Under the pieces are notes generated by a model. That model saw only the letters and a program-made list of their open reading frames with translations, searched no databases and was not told the origin of the DNA. From positions 1 through 64,000 of the forward strand of contig JABAQZ010000001.1 of assembly GCA_019187405.1 (NCBI GenBank): a stretch of DNA of 64,000 nucleotides, in the 5' to 3' direction. This document shows, piece after piece, positions 47,145 through 56,184 of the stretch. Both the position numbers and the translations under genes were made by a program. The stretch comes from Ignavibacteria bacterium. Its GTDB lineage: Bacteria > Bacteroidota > Ignavibacteria > Tepidaquicellales > Tepidaquicellaceae. Every line of letters starts with the position of its first letter. Position 1 is the stretch's first letter.

Positions 47145-48398
47145 TTATATGTGAATGTTAAGTTTATCGTTTGTAAATACTTTCAGCAATCCCGAAGTTG
47201 TAAGTACTGCAATTTCGTTCCCCGAAATCAATGCTGAGACTATTTCCTCCGATTTATTTTCATTTTCCGAAGATATGATACTGCTTTCGGCTTCCTGAAA
47301 TCTGTTGAGATTACAAAATACGATTTTGTTTTTCTGGGAAACAACAAGAACGTTTTTGCTGATGCATTCTATTTTATTTTCAGATTCATCATCAAATCTA
47401 AACACCTGCATACCGCCGGCTTTAAAAAATTTCCATCCGTCAATCGTCCCCGTAAAAAGATTATCAGCAAATCCTCCGGCAGAATTCAGATAAGGATCTT
47501 TTATTCCCGTGTATCTGAATTTGTAATTGTCCGAAGGCAGATCCAGATAATAAAGCTCGTTTGCAGAAGTTGTCAGATACAATCTGCCGTTTGAAAAAAA
47601 CATGATTGAATTTTCGTTGGTTTCAATTCCCGTATCAAAAATTTCTCCCGAACTTTTTCCAAAATCATATTCTATCAGCTTTTCATCCGAAAGCAGATAT
47701 GATTTACCAAAAGCAATACAGAGCGAATCGCTTAGAAAACTCCGCACTTTAAAATTAAATTCTTTTATTCCATGATTTTCATTGAGTCTTATTGCTTTGA
47801 AAGATGCATTTCCCGAACCCGGGTCATACTCGCTGAATACCAGTTTATCTTCGTGACGGTTTAGATTGCTCCAGATATATTGATTATCGCTGGAGTTGTA
47901 TATTACTTGTTTTGAAATACCGATCTTTCCCAGCTCGTAAATTTTTTTCAGTGAATTAATGTAAATTCTGTTCTCAAATACAAGCCCCGTTTTCTCGAAC
48001 GTTTCGTTTTCAAAAAAAATGCTTTCGTTTATTTTTCCAGTAAATCTATCCGTAAGAAAAATCTTACCCGATTTTGATGATAGTATGAAATAGCGGTTGT
48101 TTTCCAAAATGGAATTTAAAAATTCATCGCCGAGGTCAATGGCGTATTTTATTCTGAATCCTTTTTCAATGCCTTCGGGAAACTTCAGTCCGCTTTCAAA
48201 GTATGAGCTTAGTCCTGAATTTCCTTTATAAAAAGAATTTATCTTTGAATTAAGAATTTTCTTTTCCCTGCTCTCTTCGATTTCACCCACATCAATTTTT
48301 TTGTTTTCTTTATCCAGCTCAATAATAATCCTTTCTTCTTCCGGATTTTGCTTCTTCTCCTGCTCGTCGCCGAAATCTATGATTATTCTATCAGGCAT
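47145..48398 (-). CDS. Cytoplasmic PQQ-like beta-propeller protein, unrecognised family
   Basis: About 417 residues from the ATG at 48398; an ATG at 48407 adds three. The N-terminal 75 residues are acidic and lysine-rich with two similar pieces, RIIIDFGDE and RIIIELDKE. The remainder is propeller-like, with repeated strand patterns such as NRYFILSSKSGKIFLTDRFTGKI and NRIYINSLKKIYELG, similar to PQQ/WD-type blades. There is no signal peptide. Its stop abuts the start of the vWA gene. I recognise no family name. A cytoplasmic partner for the vWA protein's internal tail is an inference from adjacency only. Confidence 0.55.
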   Translation of the reverse strand: MPDRIIIDFGDEQEKKQNPEEERIIIELDKENKKIDVGEIEESREKKILNSKINSFYKGNSGLSSYFESGLKFPEGIEKGFRIKYAIDLGDEFLNSILENNRYFILSSKSGKIFLTDRFTGKINESIFFENETFEKTGLVFENRIYINSLKKIYELGKIGISKQVIYNSSDNQYIWSNLNRHEDKLVFSEYDPGSGNASFKAIRLNENHGIKEFNFKVRSFLSDSLCIAFGKSYLLSDEKLIEYDFGKSSGEIFDTGIETNENSIMFFSNGRLYLTTSANELYYLDLPSDNYKFRYTGIKDPYLNSAGGFADNLFTGTIDGWKFFKAGGMQVFRFDDESENKIECISKNVLVVSQKNKIVFCNLNRFQEAESSIISSENENKSEEIVSALISGNEIAVLTTSGLLKVFTNDKLNIHI

Positions 48399-48455
48399 TA
48401 AATTCAAATGTTGTTTAATAATTTTTTAAAACTAATATTCGGATTGGAATTGCGG

Positions 48456-49385
48456 CTAACCGCTCAGCTCTTTCGGCAAATAACCCTTAGCCGCTTTTTC
48501 AAGTCTTTCGTTAATTGCAACTCCGAGTCCGCTTTCTTCCGTTTTTTTACAAACTATAAAATCAATATTCATTTCATCAAGATTTCTCAAATCGGAAAAC
48601 AAATTCAATGCAATTTCTCTGCTGTCTTTGTAACCGGAAAAATCGAGAAGACCGATTTTCCTGTCGTTGATATGCTTAACTTCGTCAAAACTTTTTACAA
48701 AATACATCGGCTTTTCAGGCGCATAATGAACCTTCAGCATTCCGGGAGATATGTTTTTTTTGGAAAATCCCGAAATTGTTTTGCCTATGACTTTTTCTAT
48801 CTCCTCTTTTGTTATGAATCCGTTCCGCAAAATTTCAACCCCTTCTTCCGTAAAATTTACCACCGTAGATTCAATTCCCAATACGCTTTTTCCTCCGTCA
48901 AGTATGTAATTAATTTTTCCTCCAAGCTCTTTCATTACATCTTCTGCGCATACGGGAGAGATTCCCGAAAATCTGTTTGCAGAAGGAGCGCAGACAGGTA
49001 TTCCCGATTCCTCGAGCACCTTTCTGAAAAGTTCATGCGACGGTACTCTTAAAGCAACAAATTTACTTCCAGAAGTAATAATGTCCGGTATGATTTTCTT
49101 TTTTTTGACAATATAGCTTATAGGTCCCGGAGAAAATTTTTCAGCAAGTTTGTAAACATCATCGGGAATATCTTCGGCGTACTTTTCAAAGTCGGTTACA
49201 TTTTTCACATGCACAATCAACGGATTGAAACGAGGTCTTTGCTTCGCTTCAAAAATCTTCAGCGCCGCATCTGCATCGAGCGCATTTGCCCCCAGCCCGT
49301 AAACCGTTTCCGTCGGAAGCGCTACAATGCTTCCTCCAAGCAATTCCTTTACTGCTGTCTCGATATTTTTTATAATCTGAGTCAA
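48456..49385 (-). CDS. Threonylcarbamoyl-AMP synthase, Sua5 type
   Basis: A 309-residue enzyme that makes threonylcarbamoyl-AMP from threonine, bicarbonate and ATP for t6A37 modification of ANN-reading tRNAs. The YrdC domain shows GSIVALPTETVYGLGANAL, KQRPRFNPLIVHV, and a KFSPGP-type substrate loop, then SKFVALRVPSH and CAPSANRFSG. The C-terminal 100 residues (ISPGMLKVHYAPEKP onward) are the Sua5 domain, absent from the shorter TsaC form. It shares an ATGA start/stop overlap with the upstream membrane gene. Confidence 0.93.
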   Translation of the reverse strand: MTQIIKNIETAVKELLGGSIVALPTETVYGLGANALDADAALKIFEAKQRPRFNPLIVHVKNVTDFEKYAEDIPDDVYKLAEKFSPGPISYIVKKKKIIPDIITSGSKFVALRVPSHELFRKVLEESGIPVCAPSANRFSGISPVCAEDVMKELGGKINYILDGGKSVLGIESTVVNFTEEGVEILRNGFITKEEIEKVIGKTISGFSKKNISPGMLKVHYAPEKPMYFVKSFDEVKHINDRKIGLLDFSGYKDSREIALNLFSDLRNLDEMNIDFIVCKKTEESGLGVAINERLEKAAKGYLPKELSG

Positions 49386-49846
49386 CTCTGTTTTCCCGCC
49401 AACACAATTGCTTCAAGTCTGTAAACGCGTTTACGCAATTCAATCCCTCTGTAAGCAAGATGAAAAATTACGGCAAACATGAGAAATACTACAGAAACAA
49501 ACATCATTGCAAACCTGAAAATTTGATTTAACATATTAATCAGCGGGTCGTAAATATTTTTCTGCAGCAATGCCGTGTTTTCCCTCTGATACTTGCTCTC
49601 GTCAATTTTTTCCTGACTGAAAAAATTTTTTATACGTTCGATTTTAAGCTCTATCTGTTTCGATTTGTAAATCAAATCGTCAATTTTATTATCAATGTTT
49701 TGAACGGAATTTTTTTTTAAGCCAGAATATTCGAGCGTCTTTTCGGAGTATGAATCGAATAAATCTTTTGTAATCGAAGAACCGAGCATTGCAACAATAA
49801 AAAGCAACGCGCTAATGCAGTATAAAACGATATAGAAGATTTTCAT
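49382..49846 (-). CDS. Small two-helix membrane protein with coiled coil, unknown
   Basis: A 154-residue protein with two membrane segments, at about 7-24 (CISALLFIVAMLGSSI) and 112-130 (FAMMFVSVVFLMFAVIFHLA). A charged, likely coiled-coil region lies between them (IDDLIYKSKQIELKIERIKNF). It has no motif I recognise. The stop overlaps the Sua5 start by four bases, so the two are co-translated, though no functional link is known. A divergent radA gene starts upstream. Confidence 0.65.
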   Translation of the reverse strand: MKIFYIVLYCISALLFIVAMLGSSITKDLFDSYSEKTLEYSGLKKNSVQNIDNKIDDLIYKSKQIELKIERIKNFFSQEKIDESKYQRENTALLQKNIYDPLINMLNQIFRFAMMFVSVVFLMFAVIFHLAYRGIELRKRVYRLEAIVLAGKQS

Positions 49847-49977
49847 GCGTTAAAATAACTTATCGGAATTTTAAAAAGAATGTGATTTGCTGTGCCGATA
49901 TGACGTTTCAATGCAAAAATGTATCTGACTTTCTTAATGACACTTATTGTATTTTTTCAATTCTTTATATTAAAGCC

Positions 49978-51339
49978 GTGTCAAAGTTGAAATCAAAATA
50001 CGTTTGTCAGAATTGCGGATTTTCTTCACTGCGCTGGAGCGGAAAATGTCCCGAGTGCGGTAACTGGAGTACAATGTCAGAAGAGATTATCAGTATTGAT
50101 AAAAGAAAATCTCCATCTGGCAGTGTTAAGCTGAACAACGGAACGTACAATCTTATCACTGACGTTTCAGCCGAGCCTGAGCAAAGGACAAAAACTCAGA
50201 TAGATGAGCTTGACCGAGTCCTCGGAGGTGGAATCGTTAAAGGCTCTGTCATATTGATAGGAGGCGATCCGGGAATTGGTAAATCCACACTGATGCTTCA
50301 GATTGCCGATAAAGTCAGAGACAGAAAAATACTTTACGTAAGCGGTGAAGAATCTGCAGTTCAGATAAAAATGCGCGCAGACAGATTGAAATTTCACCTT
50401 AATAATTTCTACATATTATCGGAAACCAATCTTGACATCATTCAGGCTGTAATTGAAAAAGAACAGCCTGACATCGTTGTAATTGATTCCATTCAAACAG
50501 TATCGAGACCTGATCTGGAAAGCGCGCCCGGCACCGTTACGCAGCTTCGCGAATCTACTTCGCTTCTGATGCACATTTCAAAAAAGTTCGGAGTGTCTGT
50601 TTTCATCGTAGGACATATAACCAAGGAAGGCGTCATTGCCGGACCGAAAGTACTTGAACACATGGTGGACGTAGTTCTGCAGTTTGAAGGAGAAAGAACT
50701 CACTCATACAGAATTCTCCGCGGCATAAAAAACAGATTTGGCTCTACAAATGAAATCGGTATTTTTGAAATGTCAGACGGCGGATTAAAAGAAGTAAAAA
50801 ATCCGAGCGAAGTTTTTCTCTCGCAGAGAAATTACGGAGCATCGGGATGCGTTATTTCTGCATCCATCGAGGGAACGAGGCCTCTGCTTATTGAAGTGCA
50901 GGCGCTTGCATCAGCTACAAGCTTTGGCATTCCGCAGAGAACATCTATGGGTTATGATTACAAAAAGCTAAGCATCATCATCGCCGTTCTTGAAAAAAAG
51001 CTCGGACTTTTTCTTAACAAGTATGATATTTTTCTTAACATTGCCGGCGGAGTCAAAATTGACGAACCTGCGATAGACCTTGCCGTTGCCATGAGCATAT
51101 ACTCTTCATTCAGAGATATTCCCGCCGATTCAGATACGGTAGCGCTTGGGGAGATAGGATTGTCCGGAGAGGTGAGAACCATTTCATACATTGACAAAAG
51201 AATTTCCGAAGCATCAAAACTCGGTTTTAAAAAAATTATTTTGCCGAAAGGAAATCTGAAAAACATTAATCGGAAAAATTCCGGCATTGAAATAATAGGC
51301 GTTGAAAGGATTAAAGATGCAGTTGATGCGTTATTCTGA
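49978..51339 (+). CDS. radA: DNA repair protein RadA (Sms)
   Basis: About 453 residues. The zinc motif CQNCGFSSLRWSGKCPECGNW starts near the N-terminus, followed by the RecA-like core with Walker A GGDPGIGKST and the RadA-specific KNRFGSTNEIG. The closing Lon-like domain (GGVKIDEPAIDLAVAMSI, ALGEIGLSGEVR) completes it. RadA helps branch migration and recombination, including during natural transformation. The preferred start is GTG 49978; TTG 49987 is close behind. An ATG at 49882 would add 32 residues before the zinc finger, which is atypical. Confidence 0.93.
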   Translation: MSKLKSKYVCQNCGFSSLRWSGKCPECGNWSTMSEEIISIDKRKSPSGSVKLNNGTYNLITDVSAEPEQRTKTQIDELDRVLGGGIVKGSVILIGGDPGIGKSTLMLQIADKVRDRKILYVSGEESAVQIKMRADRLKFHLNNFYILSETNLDIIQAVIEKEQPDIVVIDSIQTVSRPDLESAPGTVTQLRESTSLLMHISKKFGVSVFIVGHITKEGVIAGPKVLEHMVDVVLQFEGERTHSYRILRGIKNRFGSTNEIGIFEMSDGGLKEVKNPSEVFLSQRNYGASGCVISASIEGTRPLLIEVQALASATSFGIPQRTSMGYDYKKLSIIIAVLEKKLGLFLNKYDIFLNIAGGVKIDEPAIDLAVAMSIYSSFRDIPADSDTVALGEIGLSGEVRTISYIDKRISEASKLGFKKIILPKGNLKNINRKNSGIEIIGVERIKDAVDALF

Positions 51340-52302
51340 ATACAAAATAATCTGTCCGCCCGGATCGAGTATTTTGACTTTCTCTTTTTGGGCAGGATTT
51401 CCCGAAATTAATTCTTCGAGCACAACTTTCGGATAATCGGGTTCGGATAATTCACTTATGGTACCGTAATGAACGGGTATCATAAATTTCGCTTTTGTAT
51501 CTTCGAGAATTTTTAAAACTCCTTTCGGATAGACATGTCTGTTCTTTTTATCAATTTTGTAGCAATCGCTGCAAGGACCTATTGGCAGTATGTCGAGGTC
51601 TATCTTATAATTTCTGCCCAGATATTTATAAAAATTCTCATCATAAGAAGTATCGCCCGAAAAATAAACAGTAACATCTTTGTACTTTATGATAAACCCG
51701 CAGTAACCATCGTAACCCCATAGGAGTCCGTCAATTCCGAACCTTCCGCCCCAGTGATAGGCATGAACCGAAGTAATTTCCATTCCGTCTATGATTTTAG
51801 TTTCGCCTATGTATGCTTTGTCGCTTCCTGTTTTAAAAGCAAATGCATTAAAATCAAGACCCGGCAAGAATTCTTCGACACCTTTTGGATAAATCAAATA
51901 AGCATCGGGAAATTTTTCTTCAAGCATTTTTAAACTCGAAAGATTGCAATGGTCAAAATGCGAATGCGAAATGAGAATAAGATCGCATTTGTCAAGATAC
52001 TTAAGGTCAATTCCCGGCTCTACGATTCTTTTCTGAATTTGTCCTATAAAATCGGTAAAGAATGGATCGGTAATTATTACTTTATCATAAATCTGAAGCA
52101 AAACTGTTGCATGACCTACCCATAATGCAGAGAGTTTTATGTTGTCTTTTACCGGTTGAGTAATTTTGTTTTTTATTTTGCGGGGGCTGCCGAAAACTCT
52201 GCCTACATTATCCGTTACGTCATAAAATGTCCGGCATCCGGCAAAAAAAAATGTTAAAATTAAAATTGTGGGAAAAAATTTTGTGGGAAGGATTTTCTTA
52301 AT
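51331..52302 (-). CDS. Metallo-beta-lactamase-fold lipoprotein (NAPE-PLD-like hydrolase)
   Basis: The catalytic part has the family opening LWVGHATVLLQIYDKVIITDPFF, the zinc site HSHFDHCN, and later GDTSYDENF and PVHYGT. The frame without stops extends about 67 codons above the first TTG (52101). It encodes a leader KILPTKFFPTILILTFFFAGC with a lipobox cysteine, and the WVGHAT motif, which the family needs. I find no ATG/GTG/TTG for that stretch. An ATT at 52302 overlaps the GntR stop (ATTAA) and follows AGGAG, so ATT initiation or a base error is likely. The stop overlaps the radA end. The likely substrate is a phosphodiester or lipid. Confidence 0.75.
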   Translation of the reverse strand: MKKILPTKFFPTILILTFFFAGCRTFYDVTDNVGRVFGSPRKIKNKITQPVKDNIKLSALWVGHATVLLQIYDKVIITDPFFTDFIGQIQKRIVEPGIDLKYLDKCDLILISHSHFDHCNLSSLKMLEEKFPDAYLIYPKGVEEFLPGLDFNAFAFKTGSDKAYIGETKIIDGMEITSVHAYHWGGRFGIDGLLWGYDGYCGFIIKYKDVTVYFSGDTSYDENFYKYLGRNYKIDLDILPIGPCSDCYKIDKKNRHVYPKGVLKILEDTKAKFMIPVHYGTISELSEPDYPKVVLEELISGNPAQKEKVKILDPGGQIILYSE

Positions 52303-52972
52303 TTGTCTTCTCCTGTTCGTTAATAAACTTTTGAAAAGATTCCGATAGCTTGGCTAAATAATCAAACCAAAATTTAACCGCTTCTTCGTTTTTACCTTCT
52401 TTGCAAAGTGACAATAACTTTCTGTGTGGATAAGTGTCGTATTTCATGTTTTGAAGCTTATAGACAATGTCGGCAATCGATCTTATGTTGTGCATGTATA
52501 TATCATTAATGATGCTTTTCATAAATTCAAATTTCGATTTTCCGAAAATCGTTTTGGCAAAATCCCAGAGCAGATGGGAGGTTTTATTAAAATCTTTTGA
52601 TGTATCTATTTTATCAAGAATGCTGTAAGCTTTTTTATATGTACTGCTGTTCCATCTGGGGATAGAATCTCTTAAAACAGTAGGACCTATTAGTCTGTAA
52701 ACCTCGCCATATTCGACGAAATAATCTCTGGTTACTTTTCTCACGTAGCTTCCTCTGTTGGGAATCATTTTAACATAGCCTTCGCTGTGAAGTATTCTGA
52801 ATGCTTCCCTGATTGGTACCCGGCTTACTTTATAAATCTCAGCAATCCTGAATTCTTTAAGATGTTCATCCGGTTTTAATCTGCCGTATAAAATATCTTT
52901 TCTAAGATTATTTACAATCTTAGTTATTGAAGTACTTTTTGATTTAGGCGTTTTTCTTGGAGATTTAGGCAT
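52298..52972 (-). CDS. GntR-family transcriptional regulator, FadR/FCD subfamily
   Basis: A 224-residue regulator. The N-terminal winged helix has LRKDILYGRLKPDEHLKEFRIAEIYKVSRVPIREAFRILHSEGYV, the standard GntR DNA-binding pattern, followed by the wing NRGSYVRKV. The C-terminal 130 residues are all helical and fit an FCD effector-binding domain, though the metal-binding histidines expected there are not obvious. It shares its last bases with the metallo-hydrolase gene, so it probably controls its own transcript and that enzyme. The upstream gap is 662 bases with no clear operator. Confidence 0.85.
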   Translation of the reverse strand: MPKSPRKTPKSKSTSITKIVNNLRKDILYGRLKPDEHLKEFRIAEIYKVSRVPIREAFRILHSEGYVKMIPNRGSYVRKVTRDYFVEYGEVYRLIGPTVLRDSIPRWNSSTYKKAYSILDKIDTSKDFNKTSHLLWDFAKTIFGKSKFEFMKSIINDIYMHNIRSIADIVYKLQNMKYDTYPHRKLLSLCKEGKNEEAVKFWFDYLAKLSESFQKFINEQEKTN

Positions 52973-53634
52973 ATAAATTTTTGATTAATATTTTGAAATC
53001 AGTTAGGTTCAAAATCGAAAGGATACTAAACAGATAAAAAAGTTTCATGATAAGTAATAGTGTTAACTTTCAAATCCCCCTTTATTTTAATCCTATTTAA
53101 AAGGATTTCCCGCTCTAAAATACTTTTCAAAAATTTAAAAGTAAAGATTATTTTTTTATGTTCAATATTTTTTAAAAACACCCATCAAAAACAATTTTAA
53201 ACTGTAAAGTTAAGCAATAGTTTTAGGTTTTTAAATATTTGAAAACATAATTATTCTTCATAAAACCTCTCCCATCCCTTACCTTGCAAGATGGACCAGG
53301 GGTGAGAATGTTTGAATATTAGAGAAATTTTGTTGACAATTATTTCTTAAAAAAGTCTTTATTGAATTGAAAAAATGTCTTGGAAACTAATATTATTAAA
53401 TCTTATTTGCTTAAAAACTTTATTAATCCGGATTTTTAAAAAATTAATTTTAGTAAACAGCGGCAATGCTAATCGAAAATTAAATGCAGAATATAGTTTT
53501 AGTTAATTTGGCATTTTATGTTCTCAGAAAAAGACTAAAAATGCTGACAATTAATATTTTAAGTATCATTTCAAAATTTTTAATATTAAATTAAAAAAAA
53601 AATTTTAAATCAATACAAAGTTTAAAATTGTAAA
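52973..53634. other. Long AT-rich intergenic region
   Basis: 662 bases between divergent genes (the GntR gene and the choice-of-anchor B gene). It is very AT-rich and contains many short poly-A and poly-T runs. Near 53267 the words CCTCTCCCATCCCTTACCTT and AGGGGTGAGAATG look like a degraded dispersed repeat. I find no convincing ORF, tRNA or hairpin terminator. Promoters for both flanking genes are expected here but cannot be fixed. Confidence 0.6.
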
Positions 53635-55002
53635 ATGAAGATAATAATTACATTTATATGTTTGTTTATAACCGGAATTTGTTTTTCGCAGAGCATAAAC
53701 AATATGACTCTTCTCGGAACAAAGCATGAATTCACTTCTGGCGGTACTCCATCCGGATGGCATTATGCTTCTTGCTGGGGATATGCAGCAGGCGGCAGGG
53801 AATATGCCATAATCGGGCATTATGCCGGAACGACCGTATATGACATTACAAATCCCTCATTGATATTAAACAAAGGTACAATTTCCGGACCGGGATCGTT
53901 TTACAATTATCGTGAAATGAAAACCTACTCGCATTATCTCTATATAGTATCCGAAGGCGGTCAAGGCGTACAGATTGTTGACCTTCAATATCTTCCTGAC
54001 TCAATTCATTTTGTCAGAAGCTATACTTTTACCGGATATTCCAGATCACACTCTATTTCGCAGGACGGCAGATATCTTTACTGCAACGGAGGTAATTATA
54101 ACAATGGCGGAGTATTCATACTCGATTTGCTTGATCCGGAAAATCCTGTAAAGCGCGGACAATGGGGCACGCGATACATTCATGACTGCTTCATAAAAAA
54201 TGATACGATTTATGGGGCTTCGGTTTACGACGGTTATCTTGTAATTCTCGACGCAAGAAACAAAGATTCAATAAAATTCATAAGAGAGTTTACATATCCG
54301 GGAGCCGTTACTCACAATGCATGGACTTCGGACGACAGAAGTATTCTTGTTACCACGGACGAAGGCGGCTCGAATCATGCTAAACTCTGGGACATAAGCA
54401 ATTTAACCGCACAAGTACAGATAGCCGATCTTATGCCTTATGACAGCGCTTCGATGGTTCACAATGCATACATAAAAGGCGATTCTCTTTATCTTTCTCA
54501 TTACAGAGCGGGAGTCATTGTCTATAATATCTCAAATCCGTCATCGCCTGTCGAAGTAGGTCATTATGATACGTATCCCGGCGCAAACGGAACTACTTAT
54601 CAGGGCTGCTGGAACGTGTATCCTTATCTGCCTTCAGGAAATATTATCGCAAGCGATATTTCTACAGGCTTGTATGTTTTGAAACTTGGTAAACAGGTTT
54701 CGATAACGACCAACTCCGAAACAGCAGAAAAATTTAGTCTTTCGCAAAATTATCCTAATCCGTTTAATCCGCTTACAACAATAACTTATCACATTCCTCA
54801 ACGCGCTTTTGTTAAACTACAAGTATTTGACGAACTCGGAAGGGAAGTCAATTCATTTATAAATGCTGTTCAGGAAAAAGGAAGTTATTCGGTTGAATTC
54901 AAATCCGAAGGACTTGCATCGGGAATTTATTTTTATACAATAACCGCCCAATACAATGGTAAAGAATTTGTTCAAACAAAGAAAATGTTATTAACAAAAT
55001 AG
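53635..55002 (+). CDS. Secreted choice-of-anchor B/LVIVD-type protein with T9SS sorting domain
   Basis: A 455-residue protein with a signal peptide (about 1-19, ending CFSQ). The central beta-propeller shows LVIVD-like repeats (GQGVQIVDLQYLP, GVFILDLLDPENPVKRGQWG, GVIVYNISNPSSPVEVGHYD) and the phrase IIGHYAGTTVYDITNPS, as in the choice-of-anchor B family. The closing 85 residues are a T9SS type A domain (LSQNYPNPFNPLTTITYHIP, SGIYFYTI, KKMLLTK). It is surface-exposed or released; the ligand is unknown. A lysozyme-like gene follows 23 bases after the stop, on the same strand. Confidence 0.85.
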   Translation: MKIIITFICLFITGICFSQSINNMTLLGTKHEFTSGGTPSGWHYASCWGYAAGGREYAIIGHYAGTTVYDITNPSLILNKGTISGPGSFYNYREMKTYSHYLYIVSEGGQGVQIVDLQYLPDSIHFVRSYTFTGYSRSHSISQDGRYLYCNGGNYNNGGVFILDLLDPENPVKRGQWGTRYIHDCFIKNDTIYGASVYDGYLVILDARNKDSIKFIREFTYPGAVTHNAWTSDDRSILVTTDEGGSNHAKLWDISNLTAQVQIADLMPYDSASMVHNAYIKGDSLYLSHYRAGVIVYNISNPSSPVEVGHYDTYPGANGTTYQGCWNVYPYLPSGNIIASDISTGLYVLKLGKQVSITTNSETAEKFSLSQNYPNPFNPLTTITYHIPQRAFVKLQVFDELGREVNSFINAVQEKGSYSVEFKSEGLASGIYFYTITAQYNGKEFVQTKKMLLTK

Positions 55003-55025
55003 ATTTTTAACTTAACTTTTTTATT

Positions 55026-55607
55026 ATGATCAACAGGGATTTCTTTTTCTTTAATGCAAGAAAAACTCTTTTCAGCGGAAAGTTTAAGCAGTCACAGGTT
55101 TACGGACTGAATGCAATACTTGACGAATGGGAAAAAAATTATTACGACGATGATGACCGGTGGCTGGCTTACATGCTGGCAACGGCTCACCACGAAACCG
55201 ATCGAAGAATGCAGCCGATTGAAGAATACGGCAAAGGAAAAGGCAGGCCGTATGGAACAAATCTGAAAATGAACCGCACTCGGTATTTTGATACAAATAA
55301 TATTTTTTACGGCAGGGGTTTTGTTCAGCTGACGTGGTATGAAAATTACGAAAAAGCAGGTAAAAAGCTTGGAATAAATCTCATTAAGAATCCGGAAAAA
55401 GCTCTTGATTTGAAATATGCCACAAAGATCATGTTTCTCGGAATGATGGAAGGCTGGTTTACCGGCAAAAAACTTTCTGATTATTTAAATGACAATAAAG
55501 GAGATGTATATAATGCGAGAAGAATTATTAACGGAACGGATAAGGCAAGCCTGATTGCAGATTATGCTTTTGATTATTATGCAAGCATTAGTTATACCAC
55601 ATCATAA
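55026..55607 (+). CDS. GH19-like lysozyme/endolysin without signal peptide
   Basis: A 193-residue protein of glycoside hydrolase family 19 type, as in phage endolysins and chitinase-like lysozymes. The likely catalytic glutamate is in AHHETDRRM. YGRGFVQLTWYENYEKAGKKLG is the substrate-groove motif, and NARRIINGTDK closes the domain. It cuts peptidoglycan beta-1,4 linkages (family inference). It lacks a signal peptide, as phage lysins do, but no holin, spanin or other phage gene is near. It may be a domesticated or horizontally acquired gene. Confidence 0.8.
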   Translation: MINRDFFFFNARKTLFSGKFKQSQVYGLNAILDEWEKNYYDDDDRWLAYMLATAHHETDRRMQPIEEYGKGKGRPYGTNLKMNRTRYFDTNNIFYGRGFVQLTWYENYEKAGKKLGINLIKNPEKALDLKYATKIMFLGMMEGWFTGKKLSDYLNDNKGDVYNARRIINGTDKASLIADYAFDYYASISYTTS

Positions 55608-55623
55608 TTGATAAACTTCTGAA

Positions 55624-56184
55624 TTGGCTCAAATAAAAACTTACTGCGACTTCATACGCACGCTTCCGGAAAAAGAATTTAATGTTCACAGAGAATATCA
55701 CGATAACGCATACGGATTTCCTCTGGATGACGATAATGAACTTTTTGGAAGACTGATACTCGAAATAAATCAGGCAGGTCTGAGTTGGACGACCATTCTT
55801 AATAAGCAGAAAAATTTTCGAAAAGCTTACGGTAGTTTTAACATAAAGAAAATCGCAAAATATTCAGATAATGATTTTAAAAGGCTGATGAACGACGCAG
55901 GTATAATAAGAAACCGCCTGAAAATTAACGCTGCAATTTCAAATGCCAATACAGTACTTTCGCTTATAAAAGAATTCGGATCATTCGGAGGCTGGCTCGA
56001 TTTTCATCACCCGAAATCAAAAGATGAATGGATAAAACTTTTTAAGAAAACATTTGTCTTCACCGGAGGAGAAATTGTAAACGAGTTTTTAGTCAGTACA
56101 GGATATCTCAAAGGCGCACATGACAAAAAATGTCCCATTTATAAAAAAATTGAAAAGAAAAATCCGCGCTGGATGAGAAAATAA
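55624..56184 (+). CDS. tag: DNA-3-methyladenine glycosylase I (Tag)
   Basis: A 186-residue enzyme that removes 3-methyladenine from alkylated DNA. YHDNAYGFPLDDDNELF and LILEINQAGLSWTTILNKQKNFRKAY are the family core, with catalytic-site Glu47. The structural zinc ligands are Cys8, His26, His166 and Cys170 (GAHDKKC). The start is TTG at 55624, which keeps Cys8 in place; the spacing from Cys8 to the YHD motif is about five residues longer than in E. coli Tag. The Trp of the usual YHDxEWG motif is Tyr here. It is the last gene of this plus-strand pair. Confidence 0.93.
   Translation: MAQIKTYCDFIRTLPEKEFNVHREYHDNAYGFPLDDDNELFGRLILEINQAGLSWTTILNKQKNFRKAYGSFNIKKIAKYSDNDFKRLMNDAGIIRNRLKINAAISNANTVLSLIKEFGSFGGWLDFHHPKSKDEWIKLFKKTFVFTGGEIVNEFLVSTGYLKGAHDKKCPIYKKIEKKNPRWMRK

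Noticed and set aside
48408-49052. Long plus-strand reading frame (214 codons) opposite the Sua5 gene
   Set aside because: The minus-strand Sua5 protein is clear over the same bases, and the plus-strand product is a basic, low-complexity shadow without motifs.
53267-53330. Protein-coding or RNA gene in the long gap near CCTCTCCCATCCC
   Set aside because: No stable fold or open frame; the words look like a decayed dispersed repeat.
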